From Halobacillus litoralis (GTDB lineage: Bacteria > Bacillota > Bacilli > Bacillales > Halobacillaceae), in the NCBI RefSeq assembly GCF_020524025.1, contig NZ_JAIVKN010000002.1, positions 558,001 to 622,000 of the forward strand: 64,000 bases of DNA, written 5' to 3'. Shown piece after piece: positions 12,191-21,770 of the stretch. The notes below the pieces were generated by a model. The model ran no database searches. It was not told the DNA's origin and saw only the letters and a program-made list of their open reading frames with translations. Made by a program: the position numbers and the translations under genes. Within the stretch, counting starts at the first letter, position 1; the number at the start of each line of letters is the position of its first letter.

Positions 12191-14349
12191 CATTTTCCTT
12201 CTATATAAATAGGAAATGTGTAACTGTCTTCCCCTTCACTTGTCTGGATACTCACAACAGCTACATATGTTCCTGCAAGATCAAGTTTCTTCAAACTTAT
12301 GTCTCCCTCAATCATACCGGACTTCAGATCTTCCAACTTCACCAAATTCCCAACTCTTAACATGGTACCGGCCCTGTATAAATCAATGCTCACTTCGGAA
12401 GCATCATCAGCAAGATGCATCCGATAAGATGCTTCATCCTCATTCCGCCACTTTTGAGAAAGCTCAAAACCTGACACTTTATCATAATTTGAATGATCTT
12501 TCACATACATGTAAGGAATATCATAGTCCTCTGTGTCAGTTTTTATCGATAAAAACCCTTCATGAACCCCGTCCTCAAGTAAAGCAGAAGATAACCTAAG
12601 CTCTACAGCCAAATCTTTTTTACTCTTCGGTGGGATTTCCACAGGCATTGGAACTGTCCACCATTCTCCTTTTTTCATACTTGGTCTTTCCATTTGCAGC
12701 TTAATCGGCTGTTCGGTCAAGTTTTTCACCGTTAAAGGAAGACGTTTACGGAAAAACTTCTCTTCAATCTTTCCAATGCTGTACCCTCCCTGACTAATTA
12801 ACAGAGGTGGATCAAGAGCCTGCTTAACATCAATGAAACCAGCCCCCTGCTCTGTCGGCAGAAAAGGATTTTTCTTGTTATAAATTAAATCAGCTGTCGT
12901 TGTGAGTGCGTGTTTTATTTCTTCAGGCGTCCATTCAGGGTGGGCTTCCTTTAACAAGGCAGCGACACCAGCAACGTGAGGGGAAGCCATGCTTGTCCCC
13001 TGCAGAGAACCGTATCCTCCCGGGACAGTACTCAGGATATCTACACCTGGTGCCAGAATATCCGGCTTGATCTCCCAGTTAGTCGTTACAGGCCCCCGGG
13101 AACTGAAAGAGGCGACCTGTTCGTCAGACGGTACTTGATTAGATTCTATCCATTGATGCTGATCAACAGCTTTTTGTTTCAGCCATTCTCCTGCCTGCTT
13201 TGATAATGAAGCAACTGGAATAGGCAGCTTTATCCGATCAAGTCCTCCATGGAACCCCCCGCTTTCATTGTTATAAATCAAAACGGCTGCGGCCCCTGCT
13301 TGATAAGCTTTTAAAGCTTTAAGACTGAAAGGAATCCCCCCTCTTTCAACGAGGGCTATCTTCCCTGTCAGGTTTGGAATATCCTTGTCTTTCGCACCTA
13401 TCCCTACATGCACGATTGGATACTTCTTTTCCAACTCCCATTTGACCGAACCTGACATGATCTGGACAGGAATCTGCTTCTCTTCCCCAGCCACTCTTAG
13501 AAAAGGGGCTTTCGAAGCTAGAGCTGATGCCCCCACCGTAATGGCGGCTGAAGAGGTAGCTGGTGAACCAATCGTCCAAGCTCCAGGTCCTGCGTTCCCA
13601 GCCGCAACGACAACGACCGTTCCAAGCTCTATGACTTTGTTTACGGCGTGGGTAGTCGGCCAATCCGGTCCATTCACAGCATTTCCAAGCGAGAGATTAA
13701 TAACATCCATTCCATCGTTCACTGCCTCTTCCAAAGCTGCAATAACCTGCACTGAAGAACCCATCCCCCCAGGACCAAGTGCCCGGTAGGCATATAAATC
13801 TGCATCAGGAGCAATCCCCTGCATTTCTCCATCCGCTGCTATAACTCCTGATACATGAGTGCCGTGCAGCGTAGCTCCTTCCTCTTTTGTTTCCATAGGA
13901 TCTTCATCAAAATCCACCGTATCATATCCACCCTTATAATTCTTTATTAAATCCGGGTGTGTGTAATCCACGCCAGTATCAATAACTCCTACTTTTACCC
14001 CCTTTCCTGTATAAGGGGTTTGGATTCGTTCACGTATTGTTTCTGTAGAGAATTGAAGTTTTTCCTCTCCTAATGCTTGGTAGGTTTGTACTGGGTATTG
14101 GTTGGTAACCTCTTTCATACGCGAAATTTTCTCTAATTCTTCTTCAGTACCCCGAATCGCTAACCCATTGAAAATCGTATCGTACTTCGTAATGATCTCA
14201 AGTCTCGGATACCTTCGTTCTATCTCTGAAGCAAAGGATCCCGGGTTATGATCCAGCTCGATGATAATCGTCACTTTCTCTTCCGGCTGAGGAGCACTAA
14301 AACCTGATAACAATAAAAAAATGACGATAAGGCTTGCCATATAACGCAT
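12190..14349 (-). CDS. Secreted subtilisin-like serine protease (Vpr type)
   Basis: An exported S8 peptidase of about 719 residues. Seen in order: signal peptide (residues 1-19, LIVIFLLLSGFSAPQ), an inhibitor-I9-like propeptide (VTIIIELDHNPG, FNGLAIRGTEEE), the catalytic domain with Asp124 (GVIDTGVDYTHPDL), His165 (HGTHVSGVIA) and the nucleophile Ser in GTSMASPHVAGVAALL, an inserted PA domain (GKIALVERGGIPF to AAAVLIYNNESG), and a C-terminal beta-rich region of about 200 residues. That order is the Vpr plan; it likely degrades extracellular protein. ATG 14349 is chosen because AAGGAG lies 8 nt upstream. It lies alone between the atp operon and wecB. Confidence 0.93.
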   Translation of the reverse strand: MRYMASLIVIFLLLSGFSAPQPEEKVTIIIELDHNPGSFASEIERRYPRLEIITKYDTIFNGLAIRGTEEELEKISRMKEVTNQYPVQTYQALGEEKLQFSTETIRERIQTPYTGKGVKVGVIDTGVDYTHPDLIKNYKGGYDTVDFDEDPMETKEEGATLHGTHVSGVIAADGEMQGIAPDADLYAYRALGPGGMGSSVQVIAALEEAVNDGMDVINLSLGNAVNGPDWPTTHAVNKVIELGTVVVVAAGNAGPGAWTIGSPATSSAAITVGASALASKAPFLRVAGEEKQIPVQIMSGSVKWELEKKYPIVHVGIGAKDKDIPNLTGKIALVERGGIPFSLKALKAYQAGAAAVLIYNNESGGFHGGLDRIKLPIPVASLSKQAGEWLKQKAVDQHQWIESNQVPSDEQVASFSSRGPVTTNWEIKPDILAPGVDILSTVPGGYGSLQGTSMASPHVAGVAALLKEAHPEWTPEEIKHALTTTADLIYNKKNPFLPTEQGAGFIDVKQALDPPLLISQGGYSIGKIEEKFFRKRLPLTVKNLTEQPIKLQMERPSMKKGEWWTVPMPVEIPPKSKKDLAVELRLSSALLEDGVHEGFLSIKTDTEDYDIPYMYVKDHSNYDKVSGFELSQKWRNEDEASYRMHLADDASEVSIDLYRAGTMLRVGNLVKLEDLKSGMIEGDISLKKLDLAGTYVAVVSIQTSEGEDSYTFPIYIEGK

Positions 14350-14451
14350 AGGAAGCGCTCCTTTTTTCATTAGCCTGTGCCAGAGTAGGCGGATTATACA
14401 AGGGGACGGAGGAAGATAAAAATAGAGATGCAGGAAGAATAGGAACAAAAA

Positions 14452-14487
14452 AATCATCCTGTTAAGAGGGATCTCAACAGGATGATT
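14452..14487 (-). terminator. wecB terminator
   Basis: A 12-bp perfect stem (14452-14463 with 14476-14487) followed by T7 on the minus strand, directly after the epimerase stop. Confidence 0.85.
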
Positions 14488-14495
14488 CTTTGGTT

Positions 14496-15644
14496 TTATT
14501 CAATTTCAAAAGGGGCCGGCTTATCTTCACGATGTTGGAAGAAGTATCGAATCGCTTCAGCAATACGTGCAGAAGCCTTGCCATCTCCATATGGATTGGA
14601 AGCTTTCGACATGGCTTCATGTTTCTCGTTATCGGATAACAATTCATGAGCCAGATGGAAAATATGATCTTCTTCTGTACCAGCAAGCTTCAATGTTCCC
14701 GCTTCAATCCCCTCCGGACGTTCTGTTGTATCACGGAGCACAAGCACTGGAACACCAAGAGATGGAGCTTCTTCCTGGACACCACCTGAATCGGTTAAGA
14801 TCAGATGAGCGCGTGATGCAAAGTTATGGAAGTCAATCACATCCAGTGGATCGATTAATTTAATACGCTCGTCATCACCTAAAATCTCATCCGCTGTTTC
14901 CTTGACTACCGGATTCAAGTGAACAGGATAGATAACCTGAATATCCTCATGTTCTTGAACCAGACGTTTAATTGCCCGGAACATCTGTTTCATATTGTTC
15001 CCAAGATTCTCCCTGCGGTGTGCTGTCATCAAAACAAGGCGCTTGTCTCCGACTTCATCCAGGACCTGTGAAGAATAGTCGTCCGCGACAGTTGTCTGAA
15101 GTGCATCAATGGCGGTATTACCCGTAACAAAGATATGATCTTCCGGTTTGTTCTCAGAAAGAAGATTATCCCGCGACTTATTTGTTGGTGCAAAATGCAG
15201 GTCAGCCATGACGCCGGTTAGTTGACGGTTCATTTCTTCCGGGAATGGTGAATACTTATTCCAAGTTCGTAAACCGGCTTCCACATGACCAACCGGAATC
15301 TGGTTGTAGTACGCAGCAAGTGAAGCAGCAAAAGTTGTTGTCGTGTCTCCATGAACCAGCACAACATCAGGTTTCGTTTCTTTCATCACTTCATCCAGAC
15401 CTTCCAGGGCCCGTGTCGTGATTTGAGCGAGAGACTGCCTGGATTTCATAATATCCAAATCAAAATCTGGTTCAATTCCAAAAATAGATAGTACCTGATC
15501 AAGCATTTCCCTGTGTTGGGCGGTTACAGTAACAATGGGTTCAAATTGTTCGGTACGCTTTTTCAACTCCAATACAAGAGGTGCCATTTTTATAGCCTCC
15601 GGTCTTGTACCGAATATCGTCATCACTTTAATACGATCTGCCAT
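14496..15644 (-). CDS. wecB: UDP-N-acetylglucosamine 2-epimerase (non-hydrolysing)
   Basis: Interconverts UDP-GlcNAc and UDP-ManNAc, the precursor for teichoic-acid linkage units and surface polysaccharides. Seen: FGTRPEAIKMAPLV at the N-terminus, VHGDTTTTFAASLAAYY, HVEAGLRTWNKYSPFPEEMNR, and the C-terminal LTDSGGVQEEAPSLGVPVLVLR nucleotide-binding motif (split over the GT-B fold). 382 aa, full length; ATG with AAAGGAGG upstream. It precedes the atp operon after upp, matching the yvyH/mnaA-type neighbourhood of other Bacillaceae. Confidence 0.96.
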   Translation of the reverse strand: MADRIKVMTIFGTRPEAIKMAPLVLELKKRTEQFEPIVTVTAQHREMLDQVLSIFGIEPDFDLDIMKSRQSLAQITTRALEGLDEVMKETKPDVVLVHGDTTTTFAASLAAYYNQIPVGHVEAGLRTWNKYSPFPEEMNRQLTGVMADLHFAPTNKSRDNLLSENKPEDHIFVTGNTAIDALQTTVADDYSSQVLDEVGDKRLVLMTAHRRENLGNNMKQMFRAIKRLVQEHEDIQVIYPVHLNPVVKETADEILGDDERIKLIDPLDVIDFHNFASRAHLILTDSGGVQEEAPSLGVPVLVLRDTTERPEGIEAGTLKLAGTEEDHIFHLAHELLSDNEKHEAMSKASNPYGDGKASARIAEAIRYFFQHREDKPAPFEIE

Positions 15645-15682
15645 TTCTGCCCCTCCTTTAATGAATAATTTCGAACTGGATC

Positions 15683-16315
15683 TTACTTCGTTCCATACAG
15701 ACGGTCGCCTGCATCACCGAGACCAGGAACGATATATCCTTTTTCATTTAATTTTTCATCAAGAGCTGCAAGGTAAATGTCAACATCAGGATGCTCTGCT
15801 TGTACTGCTTCAACGCCTTCTGGTGCAGCTACCAGACACATTAGACGAATTTGACGTGCTCCACGTTTCTTCAAGGAGTGGATAGCTTCGTTGGCAGATC
15901 CGCCTGTCGCAAGCATCGGATCGATGACAATCAGTTCACGTTCTTCGATATCGCTGGGAAGCTTAACGTAGTATTCTACCGGCTGTAGTGTTTCCGGATC
16001 ACGATAAAGTCCTACGTGACCGATTTTCGCAGCAGGGATCAACTGGACAATCCCATCCACCATACCTAAGCCAGCACGTAAAATAGGAACAAGTCCGATT
16101 TTCTTACCTGTCAGTACTTTTGCTTTTGCATCCTCAACTACAGGTGTGTCGATCTCTACTTCCTCCAAAGGAAGGTCACGGGTAATTTCAAAAGCCATAA
16201 GTGCCGCTACTTCATCGACTAATTCACGGAAGTCTTTTGTACCTGTTTCTTTTTTACGTATGTACGTCAACTTATGTTGAATCAAGGGATGATCCAATAC
16301 ATAAACGTTTGCCAT
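15683..16315 (-). CDS. upp: Uracil phosphoribosyltransferase
   Basis: Salvages uracil with PRPP to UMP. Seen: the PRPP-binding loop [16 protein letters not shown], the dimer/substrate segment [13 protein letters not shown], and the uracil-binding C-terminus [18 protein letters not shown]. 210 aa. ATG 16315 with AAGGAG upstream. It lies 38 bp before wecB and downstream of glyA, the same order as B. subtilis glyA-upp-atp. Confidence 0.97.
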   Translation of the reverse strand: MANVYVLDHPLIQHKLTYIRKKETGTKDFRELVDEVAALMAFEITRDLPLEEVEIDTPVVEDAKAKVLTGKKIGLVPILRAGLGMVDGIVQLIPAAKIGHVGLYRDPETLQPVEYYVKLPSDIEERELIVIDPMLATGGSANEAIHSLKKRGARQIRLMCLVAAPEGVEAVQAEHPDVDIYLAALDEKLNEKGYIVPGLGDAGDRLYGTK

Positions 16316-16410
16316 TGCCTATCACTCCTTCTCAAAATTTACATCCTTTAAATTGTACTGAAAAAGAGATGTGACTGCAACCATAAATATAAAAAAAGGT
16401 TTTTAAAGGT

Positions 16411-16571
16411 GTTCTGTTAAAATTTGTTGTTGATCTTAATTATCTGAATCCGAGTAATCTACTATCGGAAGAGTGAGTGGATTAAGCGCAATATAAAAAG
16501 AGGACCTCCAATAAAATTTGGATGTTTCTCTTCTGTTGCTGCTCATACCAACACTAAACTTTAACAGAGCC
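16411..16571. repeat. Small element with imperfect terminal inverted repeats (MITE-like)
   Basis: The left end (about 16413-16433) and the inverted right end (16548-16571) match at 17 of 21 positions around TCTGTTAAA-TTT--TGTTG. The interior of roughly 115 bp has no ORF. The same end sequence recurs at 49823-49848 and 60336-60360, so this is a dispersed repeat. The right end abuts the glyA terminator. Confidence 0.6.
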
Positions 16572-16575
16572 TAAA

Positions 16576-16606
16576 AAAGAGCCGCTTGATGATCAAGCGG
16601 CTCTTT
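16576..16606 (-). terminator. glyA terminator
   Basis: A near-perfect palindrome (15-nt arms 16576-16590 and 16592-16606, core AGAGCCGC/GCGGCTCT) with an A-run on its left gives T's on the minus strand after the glyA stop. Confidence 0.88.
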
Positions 16607-16611
16607 CCTAA

Positions 16612-17868
16612 TTATAATGAAGAATAATTTAATGTCTGATACATAGGGAAGCGGGAAGTTAGTGCCCGCACGCGCTCTTCTGCTTCTTTCATCTTTGCCT
16701 CATCTTCGAAGTGTTCAAGAGTGAATGCAATTAAATCAGCGATTTCTTCCATTTCAGCTTCCTTAAATCCACGACTGGTAACAGCTGCCGTACCGATGCG
16801 GACGCCACTTGTAACAAAAGGACTTTCAGGGTCAAAAGGAATTGCATTTTTGTTTGTTGTTATTCCAATTTCATCTAAAGCTTTCTCGACAACTTTTCCA
16901 GTCAAACCTTTACTGCGCAGATCTAATAAAAGAAGGTGGTTATCGGTTCCACCAGAAACAAGGTCGACCCCTTTTTCTGTAAGAGATTCACCCAAATGTT
17001 TAGCGTTGGCAATAATCTGGCGGGAGTACTGTTTAAATCCTGGTTCTAATGCTTCCTTGAAGGAGACCGCTTTTGCTGCAATGATATGCATTAAAGGACC
17101 ACCCTGCATTCCAGGGAACACATTTTTGTCGATCTTCTTGGCAAACTCTTCTTCACAAAGAATCATTCCTCCACGTGGTCCACGCAGCGTCTTGTGAGTC
17201 GTAGTCGTTACAAAATGGGAATGGGGAACAGGGTTTGGATGTAACCCAGTGGCGACCAGCCCAGCAATATGAGCCATGTCTACCATAAGGTATGCTCCTA
17301 CTTCATCAGCGATTTCTCTGAATTTAGCAAAATCGATTTCTCTTGGATAAGCACTGGCACCAGCAACAATTAGTTTAGGCTGAACTTCCTTGGCTTTGGC
17401 TAATACAGCGTCATAATTAATCTTCTGATCGTTTTCTTCAACGCCGTACTCCTCAAAATTATAAAGTTTACCACTGAAATTAACCGGGCTGCCATGAGTT
17501 AAGTGACCACCATGATTCAAATTCATTCCCAGAACCGTATCTCCATGCTCGAGAACGGTGAAGTAAACCGCCATATTAGCCTGAGCTCCAGAATGGGGTT
17601 GAACATTTACATGATCGGCTCCAAACAACTGCTTAGCACGATCACGAGCTAAGTCTTCAACAACATCCACATGTTCACAGCCACCATAATAACGGCGGCC
17701 TGGATAACCTTCTGCATATTTATTGGTTAAAACAGAACCCATCGTTTCCATAACCGCTTCAGAAACGAAGTTCTCCGAAGCTATTAACTCAATATTATCC
17801 TGTTGGCGCTTTTTCTCATCTTGGATTGCTGCAAAAATTTCTGCATCTGCTGATTTCACATGGTTCAT
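16612..17868 (-). CDS. glyA: Serine hydroxymethyltransferase
   Basis: A PLP enzyme converting serine and tetrahydrofolate to glycine and methylene-THF, the main one-carbon source. Seen: [27 protein letters not shown], and the PLP lysine in [15 protein letters not shown]; 418 aa, full length. ATG at 17868 preceded by AAAGGGG. It is 23 bp downstream of ywlG. Confidence 0.98.
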   Translation of the reverse strand: MNHVKSADAEIFAAIQDEKKRQQDNIELIASENFVSEAVMETMGSVLTNKYAEGYPGRRYYGGCEHVDVVEDLARDRAKQLFGADHVNVQPHSGAQANMAVYFTVLEHGDTVLGMNLNHGGHLTHGSPVNFSGKLYNFEEYGVEENDQKINYDAVLAKAKEVQPKLIVAGASAYPREIDFAKFREIADEVGAYLMVDMAHIAGLVATGLHPNPVPHSHFVTTTTHKTLRGPRGGMILCEEEFAKKIDKNVFPGMQGGPLMHIIAAKAVSFKEALEPGFKQYSRQIIANAKHLGESLTEKGVDLVSGGTDNHLLLLDLRSKGLTGKVVEKALDEIGITTNKNAIPFDPESPFVTSGVRIGTAAVTSRGFKEAEMEEIADLIAFTLEHFEDEAKMKEAEERVRALTSRFPMYQTLNYSSL

Positions 17869-17891
17869 GGTATTTTCCCCTTTCCATTCTC

Positions 17892-18461
17892 TTAATCACA
17901 AGAAATATCTTCAGAACGACTTTCATAAACAGCCCGCGCTCCACCGATTAGAGGGGGGCGTGTATTGGCGGCAGTGATATGGGCTTGACCAATTGATTTC
18001 TGATGAATCCTAACCGGAACGGCTACCCGCTTCAAGTGCATCCCAATCAAAGTATCACCAATATCAAGTCCACTTGAAGCCTCAATTGTCTCCACTAAGA
18101 CAGGGTCTTCCAAATGTTGATAAGCATAGGACGCCATCGATCCACCCGCTTTCGGCACAGGGACAGCAGAAACTTCGGTCAGCCGGCTGCGCTCTAAAAC
18201 TGAGCGTTCAACAACTATGGAACGATTCAGGTGCTCACAGCATTGAAAGGCTAAATCTACACCACGAATATCCGCGAGTCTCTTCAGTTCATTGAATAGA
18301 ACTTCTGCAATTGATTCGCTTCCCGAAGTACCAATCCGCTCACCAGCAACTTCACTTGTTGAACAGCCGATGACAAACAAACCGGGTTTAACCACTTCAT
18401 CGCTCAGCAATTGGTCAACAACCATGCGCACATCATTCTCAATTCCATTGATATCCACCAC
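17892..18461 (-). CDS. ywlG: YwlG, UPF0340 (DUF436/TIGR01440) family protein
   Basis: A conserved Firmicute protein of unknown biochemical role. Seen: the family motifs [22 protein letters not shown] and [17 protein letters not shown], with conserved Cys and Glu residues, then [11 protein letters not shown] and [12 protein letters not shown]. 189 aa, cytosolic, no membrane segment. The start is GTG 18461; GAGGGGG is 7 nt upstream. It sits between rpiB and glyA as in B. subtilis. Confidence 0.9.
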   Translation of the reverse strand: MVDINGIENDVRMVVDQLLSDEVVKPGLFVIGCSTSEVAGERIGTSGSESIAEVLFNELKRLADIRGVDLAFQCCEHLNRSIVVERSVLERSRLTEVSAVPVPKAGGSMASYAYQHLEDPVLVETIEASSGLDIGDTLIGMHLKRVAVPVRIHQKSIGQAHITAANTRPPLIGGARAVYESRSEDISCD

Positions 18462-18547
18462 TTTACAACCCCCTCAAAAAGGTCTGCACACAAAACAAAC
18501 CACTTGTACTTTGTTACTTACAGATCTTCCACAAACGGTTTGATTAT

Positions 18548-18577
18548 AAAAAAGGAGAAGCTTTATCGCTCCTCCTT
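18548..18577 (-). terminator. rpiB terminator
   Basis: A GGAG/CTCC-based hairpin (18552-18557 with 18572-18577) with T6 following on the minus strand, 50 bp past rpiB. Confidence 0.6.
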
Positions 18578-18629
18578 CAGTTGTCCGCTTCAGCTTATGT
18601 AGGCATCCGCTTCTCTATATTCCATTGTA

Positions 18630-19070
18630 TTACTTATTTTCGTATTCGGCAATCTTACTTACACGAGTTTTATGACGTCCGGCTTCAAATTCTGTAGTCA
18701 CCCAGGTTCTCGCTATTTCCCTTGCTAAACCAGGGCCAATCACACGCTCTCCCATACACAATACGTTCGAATTATTGTGCTCACGTGTCGCTTTTGCTGT
18801 GAATAAATCATGAACGAGCGCAGCACGAATTCCTTTCACTTTGTTCGCAGAAATCGACATCCCGATCCCTGTACCACAAATTAGAATCGCCTTATCAAAT
18901 TCACCATTGGCTACACGCTCAGCAGCAGGAAAAGCATAGTCAGGGTAATCTACAGAATCCTCACAATCACACCCGATGTCTTCATAATCCACTCCAAGCT
19001 GATAGAGGACGTCTGCTACTTCTTTACGTAAGTTTACACCGCCATGGTCGGAGGCAAGAATGATTTTCAT
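18630..19070 (-). CDS. rpiB: Ribose-5-phosphate isomerase B
   Basis: Interconverts ribose-5-P and ribulose-5-P in the pentose phosphate pathway. Seen: ASDHGGVNLRKEV at the N-terminus, a Cys-containing active-site loop ILICGTGIGMSISANKVKGIRA, and HNNSNVLCMGERVIG. 146 aa, normal for RpiB (LacAB fold). ATG with GGGAG upstream. It lies between ywlE and ywlG, as in B. subtilis. Confidence 0.95.
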   Translation of the reverse strand: MKIILASDHGGVNLRKEVADVLYQLGVDYEDIGCDCEDSVDYPDYAFPAAERVANGEFDKAILICGTGIGMSISANKVKGIRAALVHDLFTAKATREHNNSNVLCMGERVIGPGLAREIARTWVTTEFEAGRHKTRVSKIAEYENK

Positions 19071-19222
19071 TAACCGACACTCCCATCTTCTTCTATTCCC
19101 CTTATCGTGACAGTTTACAAATATACTGTCAATCAGTCAGAAGAAGGAACCATTCATACTAAACCATTGTTATGTACCGGGGGGATAGTGACCTCAAGCG
19201 TGTTAAAGATCTGCTTCTATCC

Positions 19223-19834
19223 CTATTCGTCTTCAGCCTCAATTTTCATGACCAGCATATCAATGTACTTTTCCAGTTCCTCACGTGTCTTTCTGTAAAC
19301 AGTCAGACTCCCTCCAAAAGGGTCAGAAACATTTACATCCGGCATGGTTTGTTCCAGACGCTCGATCTCTCGAATTTCCTCTGACAATTCCTGTCTGAGT
19401 TTACTCTCTAATTCCTGATCACTCAAAACATTCTGGTATTCTCTCACCAAAGCCGTACGCTTTTCTTCAAATTTACTATAAAATTCTTTCAGTTTCTGCC
19501 ATTCACCCTCATCGATAAGAACAAATTCCTTTAAAGTATAATACTTTTCCTGATAATCAGGATACTGAATGGCTAATGTCTGCTTATGACGGTCGGTCAT
19601 TGTCAGGATAAGATCTGCCCAAGCCAGCATCTCCTCATCCACAGGACTCGTTTGGTGATTCAGGGTCAAATCAATTTCTTTAAGGACAAGGTCGGAGTTT
19701 TCAGCTATCGATTCACCTTTTCCAGCAAAGATACCTGCAGACCGGACCTTACCTTTCTTGTATTTTGACTTTAAAATGGCCTCTGCCATCGGGCTTCGAC
19801 ATGTGTTACCCGTACACACAAATAAAATATTCAT
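19223..19834 (-). CDS. ywlE: YwlE-type low-molecular-weight phosphatase with a helical insert
   Basis: YwlE is the protein-arginine phosphatase that reverses McsB phosphorylation in B. subtilis; the fold is that of LMW tyrosine phosphatases. Seen: the P-loop CTGNTCRS (Cys7, Arg13; the Thr at position 8 is the arginine-phosphatase hallmark) and the catalytic Asp in DPFGGS (Asp171). The protein is 203 residues against about 150 usual: roughly 50 extra, charged, helix-prone residues (about 105-168) sit between YTLKEF and DPFGGS. ATG 19834 follows GAGGAG by about 10 nt. It is next to rpiB, the conserved position. Confidence 0.9.
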   Translation of the reverse strand: MNILFVCTGNTCRSPMAEAILKSKYKKGKVRSAGIFAGKGESIAENSDLVLKEIDLTLNHQTSPVDEEMLAWADLILTMTDRHKQTLAIQYPDYQEKYYTLKEFVLIDEGEWQKLKEFYSKFEEKRTALVREYQNVLSDQELESKLRQELSEEIREIERLEQTMPDVNVSDPFGGSLTVYRKTREELEKYIDMLVMKIEAEDE

Positions 19835-19907
19835 GACCAATCTTCTCCTCATCCATAGTAGTCCATTTTCTCCATAATATCACAGAGGACGGTCTCACTG
19901 AAACATG

Positions 19908-20444
19908 TCAGAATATGGCATTCAAGCCTAACGCACAAAGAATGCTGCCTCCCAGCAGCTCACTATATCTCCCAAGCATCGCGCCTGCATGACGACCAAT
20001 GATAAAGCCAGTCCACGTAAGCAGCATACTAAACAATCCAAAAGATACCACCGAGATGATTACATCCGCATCGCTTAATCCTAAACTGAACCCTACCGGA
20101 AAGCTGTCAATGCTTACGCTCAGCGCAAACAGCCAAAACCCAATACCTGATAAACGATAGGAAAAGGAATGTTTTTCAGCAAATGAAGCAAAAACCGCAT
20201 AAGCACCTAAACCAAACAGCATCGCCCCACCAGCAAGAGTTGCCCAATCACTGGCACTTTCCGAGAACCACTGTCCCAGAAGCATTCCAAAACCAGGCAT
20301 AATAATATGAAAGGCTCCTATAGCTACGCCTGTTAAAAATACATATTTCAACCTTACCGCCTGCATTCCCATTCCTAACGATACAGAAAATGCATCCAAA
20401 CCTAAGGCAAGCGACAGCAAAATTAATGAGGTCATATGTTCCAA
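19908..20444 (-). CDS. mntP: MntP manganese efflux pump
   Basis: A six-helix inner-membrane Mn2+ exporter (DUF204/YwlD family). Seen: two repeats, LALGLDAFSVSLGMGM and LSVSIDSFPVGFSLGLSDADV, each with the conserved Asp that binds the metal. 178 aa. The start TTG 20444 is preferred because GGAGGGGG lies 8 nt upstream, whereas the in-frame ATG 20435 is 17 nt away. No yybP-ykoY (Mn) riboswitch is visible in the 63 bp before it. Confidence 0.93.
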   Translation of the reverse strand: MEHMTSLILLSLALGLDAFSVSLGMGMQAVRLKYVFLTGVAIGAFHIIMPGFGMLLGQWFSESASDWATLAGGAMLFGLGAYAVFASFAEKHSFSYRLSGIGFWLFALSVSIDSFPVGFSLGLSDADVIISVVSFGLFSMLLTWTGFIIGRHAGAMLGRYSELLGGSILCALGLNAIF

Positions 20445-20507
20445 TTAAAAATCCCCCTCCACTTAGGACATGCTGTACCATCGTATGCATAGGAAGGGGG
20501 ATGTATG

Positions 20508-21548
20508 TTAGTATGCCGTTACCTTTTTCACGGCAGCTTTATTTAAGCGATTCATTACTGCTGCACCAACGCCGGTTTCTGGGAAAGCTTCACATAAAAT
20601 AACGTCAACGTCAGATTCCTTAAACTCTCGTAAAGCTCCATAAAGACGCTCAGCTACCTGCTCCAGGTTCTCCCTTGAACCGCAGCTGATGATTCGGTTG
20701 TGATCAAGTTTATTCAATAATTCCTCACTCGCAATAATGCCAATTCTAAAGTTTTCCTCTTTCAATTTTTCTACTTGATTTTCAAAGAATTCATCATCTC
20801 CATCAATCAGCCATAGAGGAGCTTCCGGAGCATAATGAGTATACTTCATACCAGGCGACTTTGGCCGGTGCTGCTCATTAATCATAGCAGGGTCCATCAT
20901 GACCGTGGGAAGGATCGTTTCCAAGTCCTCTTTAGTCACCCCGCCCGGACGAAGAATAACAGGGATTTCTGACGTACAATCAAGGACAGTTGACTCAACC
21001 CCGACCCCTGTAGGTCCCCCATCTAAGATTCCTGCAATCCTTCCATCCAGATCCTGATATACATGTTCAGCCGTTGTCGGACTAGGTCTTCCAGAACGAT
21101 TAGCACTCGGAGCCGCTAAAGGTGTTTCAGAAGCCCGCAATAATGCGAGAGCCAACGGATGATCAGGCATACGAATAGCGATCGTTGTCAAACCAGCAGT
21201 AACATTCCCGGCCGCTGAGCCATTGCTCTTCATAATTAATGTCAGTGGTCCCGGCCAGAAAGTTTCCATCAATTTTCGAGCCATTGTTGGAATTTCGTCT
21301 ACTAATTGCTCAACCTGCTTTCTATCTGCAACATGAACAATTAATGGATTGTCTGACGGCCTGCCCTTCGCTTCAAAAATACGTTGAACAGCCGATGGGT
21401 TGGAAGCATCCGCCCCTAAGCCATAAACTGTTTCTGTAGGGAAAGCTACTACCTGCTCCTGATGCAGAAGTTCAGCCGCTTCCCTGATTGCTTCTTTCAT
21501 TTCTTCCGTATTATCCGATTTCTTCCACACCTTTGTCTGCATGCTCAT
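20508..21548 (-). CDS. ywlC: L-threonylcarbamoyladenylate synthase (Sua5/YwlC)
   Basis: Makes threonylcarbamoyl-AMP from Thr, bicarbonate and ATP for the t6A37 tRNA modification. Seen: the YrdC domain (residues about 15-200: FPTETVYGLGADASN, KGRPSDNPLIVHV, APSANRSGRPSPTTA) and a C-terminal Sua5 domain (about 230-346) joined by the linker HRPKSPGMKYTHYAPEAPLW. ATG 21548 lies 8 nt after AAGGAG. A DnaA-box cluster lies in its upstream region. Confidence 0.96.
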   Translation of the reverse strand: MSMQTKVWKKSDNTEEMKEAIREAAELLHQEQVVAFPTETVYGLGADASNPSAVQRIFEAKGRPSDNPLIVHVADRKQVEQLVDEIPTMARKLMETFWPGPLTLIMKSNGSAAGNVTAGLTTIAIRMPDHPLALALLRASETPLAAPSANRSGRPSPTTAEHVYQDLDGRIAGILDGGPTGVGVESTVLDCTSEIPVILRPGGVTKEDLETILPTVMMDPAMINEQHRPKSPGMKYTHYAPEAPLWLIDGDDEFFENQVEKLKEENFRIGIIASEELLNKLDHNRIISCGSRENLEQVAERLYGALREFKESDVDVILCEAFPETGVGAAVMNRLNKAAVKKVTAY

Positions 21549-21623
21549 CAAAAGTACTCCTTTTTACTAATAAATATCCACTTCTATTATGATGAATTCA
21601 ACAAATAATCGCAAATTTAGACA

Positions 21624-21769
21624 TTATTCACAAGATGTCCTCAAGTTATCCACAAAATTGCCCACATATCCAAAGAATCCGTTAGTAACTTTACGTGACA
21701 AAAGCAATTCATCAACAAGTTATTCACATATGTTAACCTTTTTGTGAATAACTTACCGTTTTATGCACA
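21624..21769. promoter_or_regulatory. Cluster of five consensus DnaA boxes upstream of ywlC
   Basis: Five perfect matches to TTATNCACA occur within 146 bp: 21624-21632 (+), 21646-21654 (+, TTATCCACA), 21720-21728 (+), 21743-21751 (minus) and 21761-21769 (+). From memory, ywlC is one of the non-oriC DnaA-binding clusters reported in B. subtilis. The sites lie between the small acetyltransferase-like gene and ywlC, so they may titrate DnaA or regulate ywlC. Confidence 0.85.
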
Positions 21770-21770
21770 A

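Noticed and set aside
12070-12360. Plus-strand open frame between atpZ and the protease
   Set aside because: It crosses a perfect terminator hairpin and overlaps the protease end; no ribosome site.
20445-20507. Manganese riboswitch before mntP
   Set aside because: The gap is 63 bp and shows no yybP-ykoY fold.
21624-21769. Chromosomal replication origin
   Set aside because: DnaA boxes are present but there is no dnaA, dnaN, AT-rich unwinding element or skew evidence; a regulatory cluster fits better.
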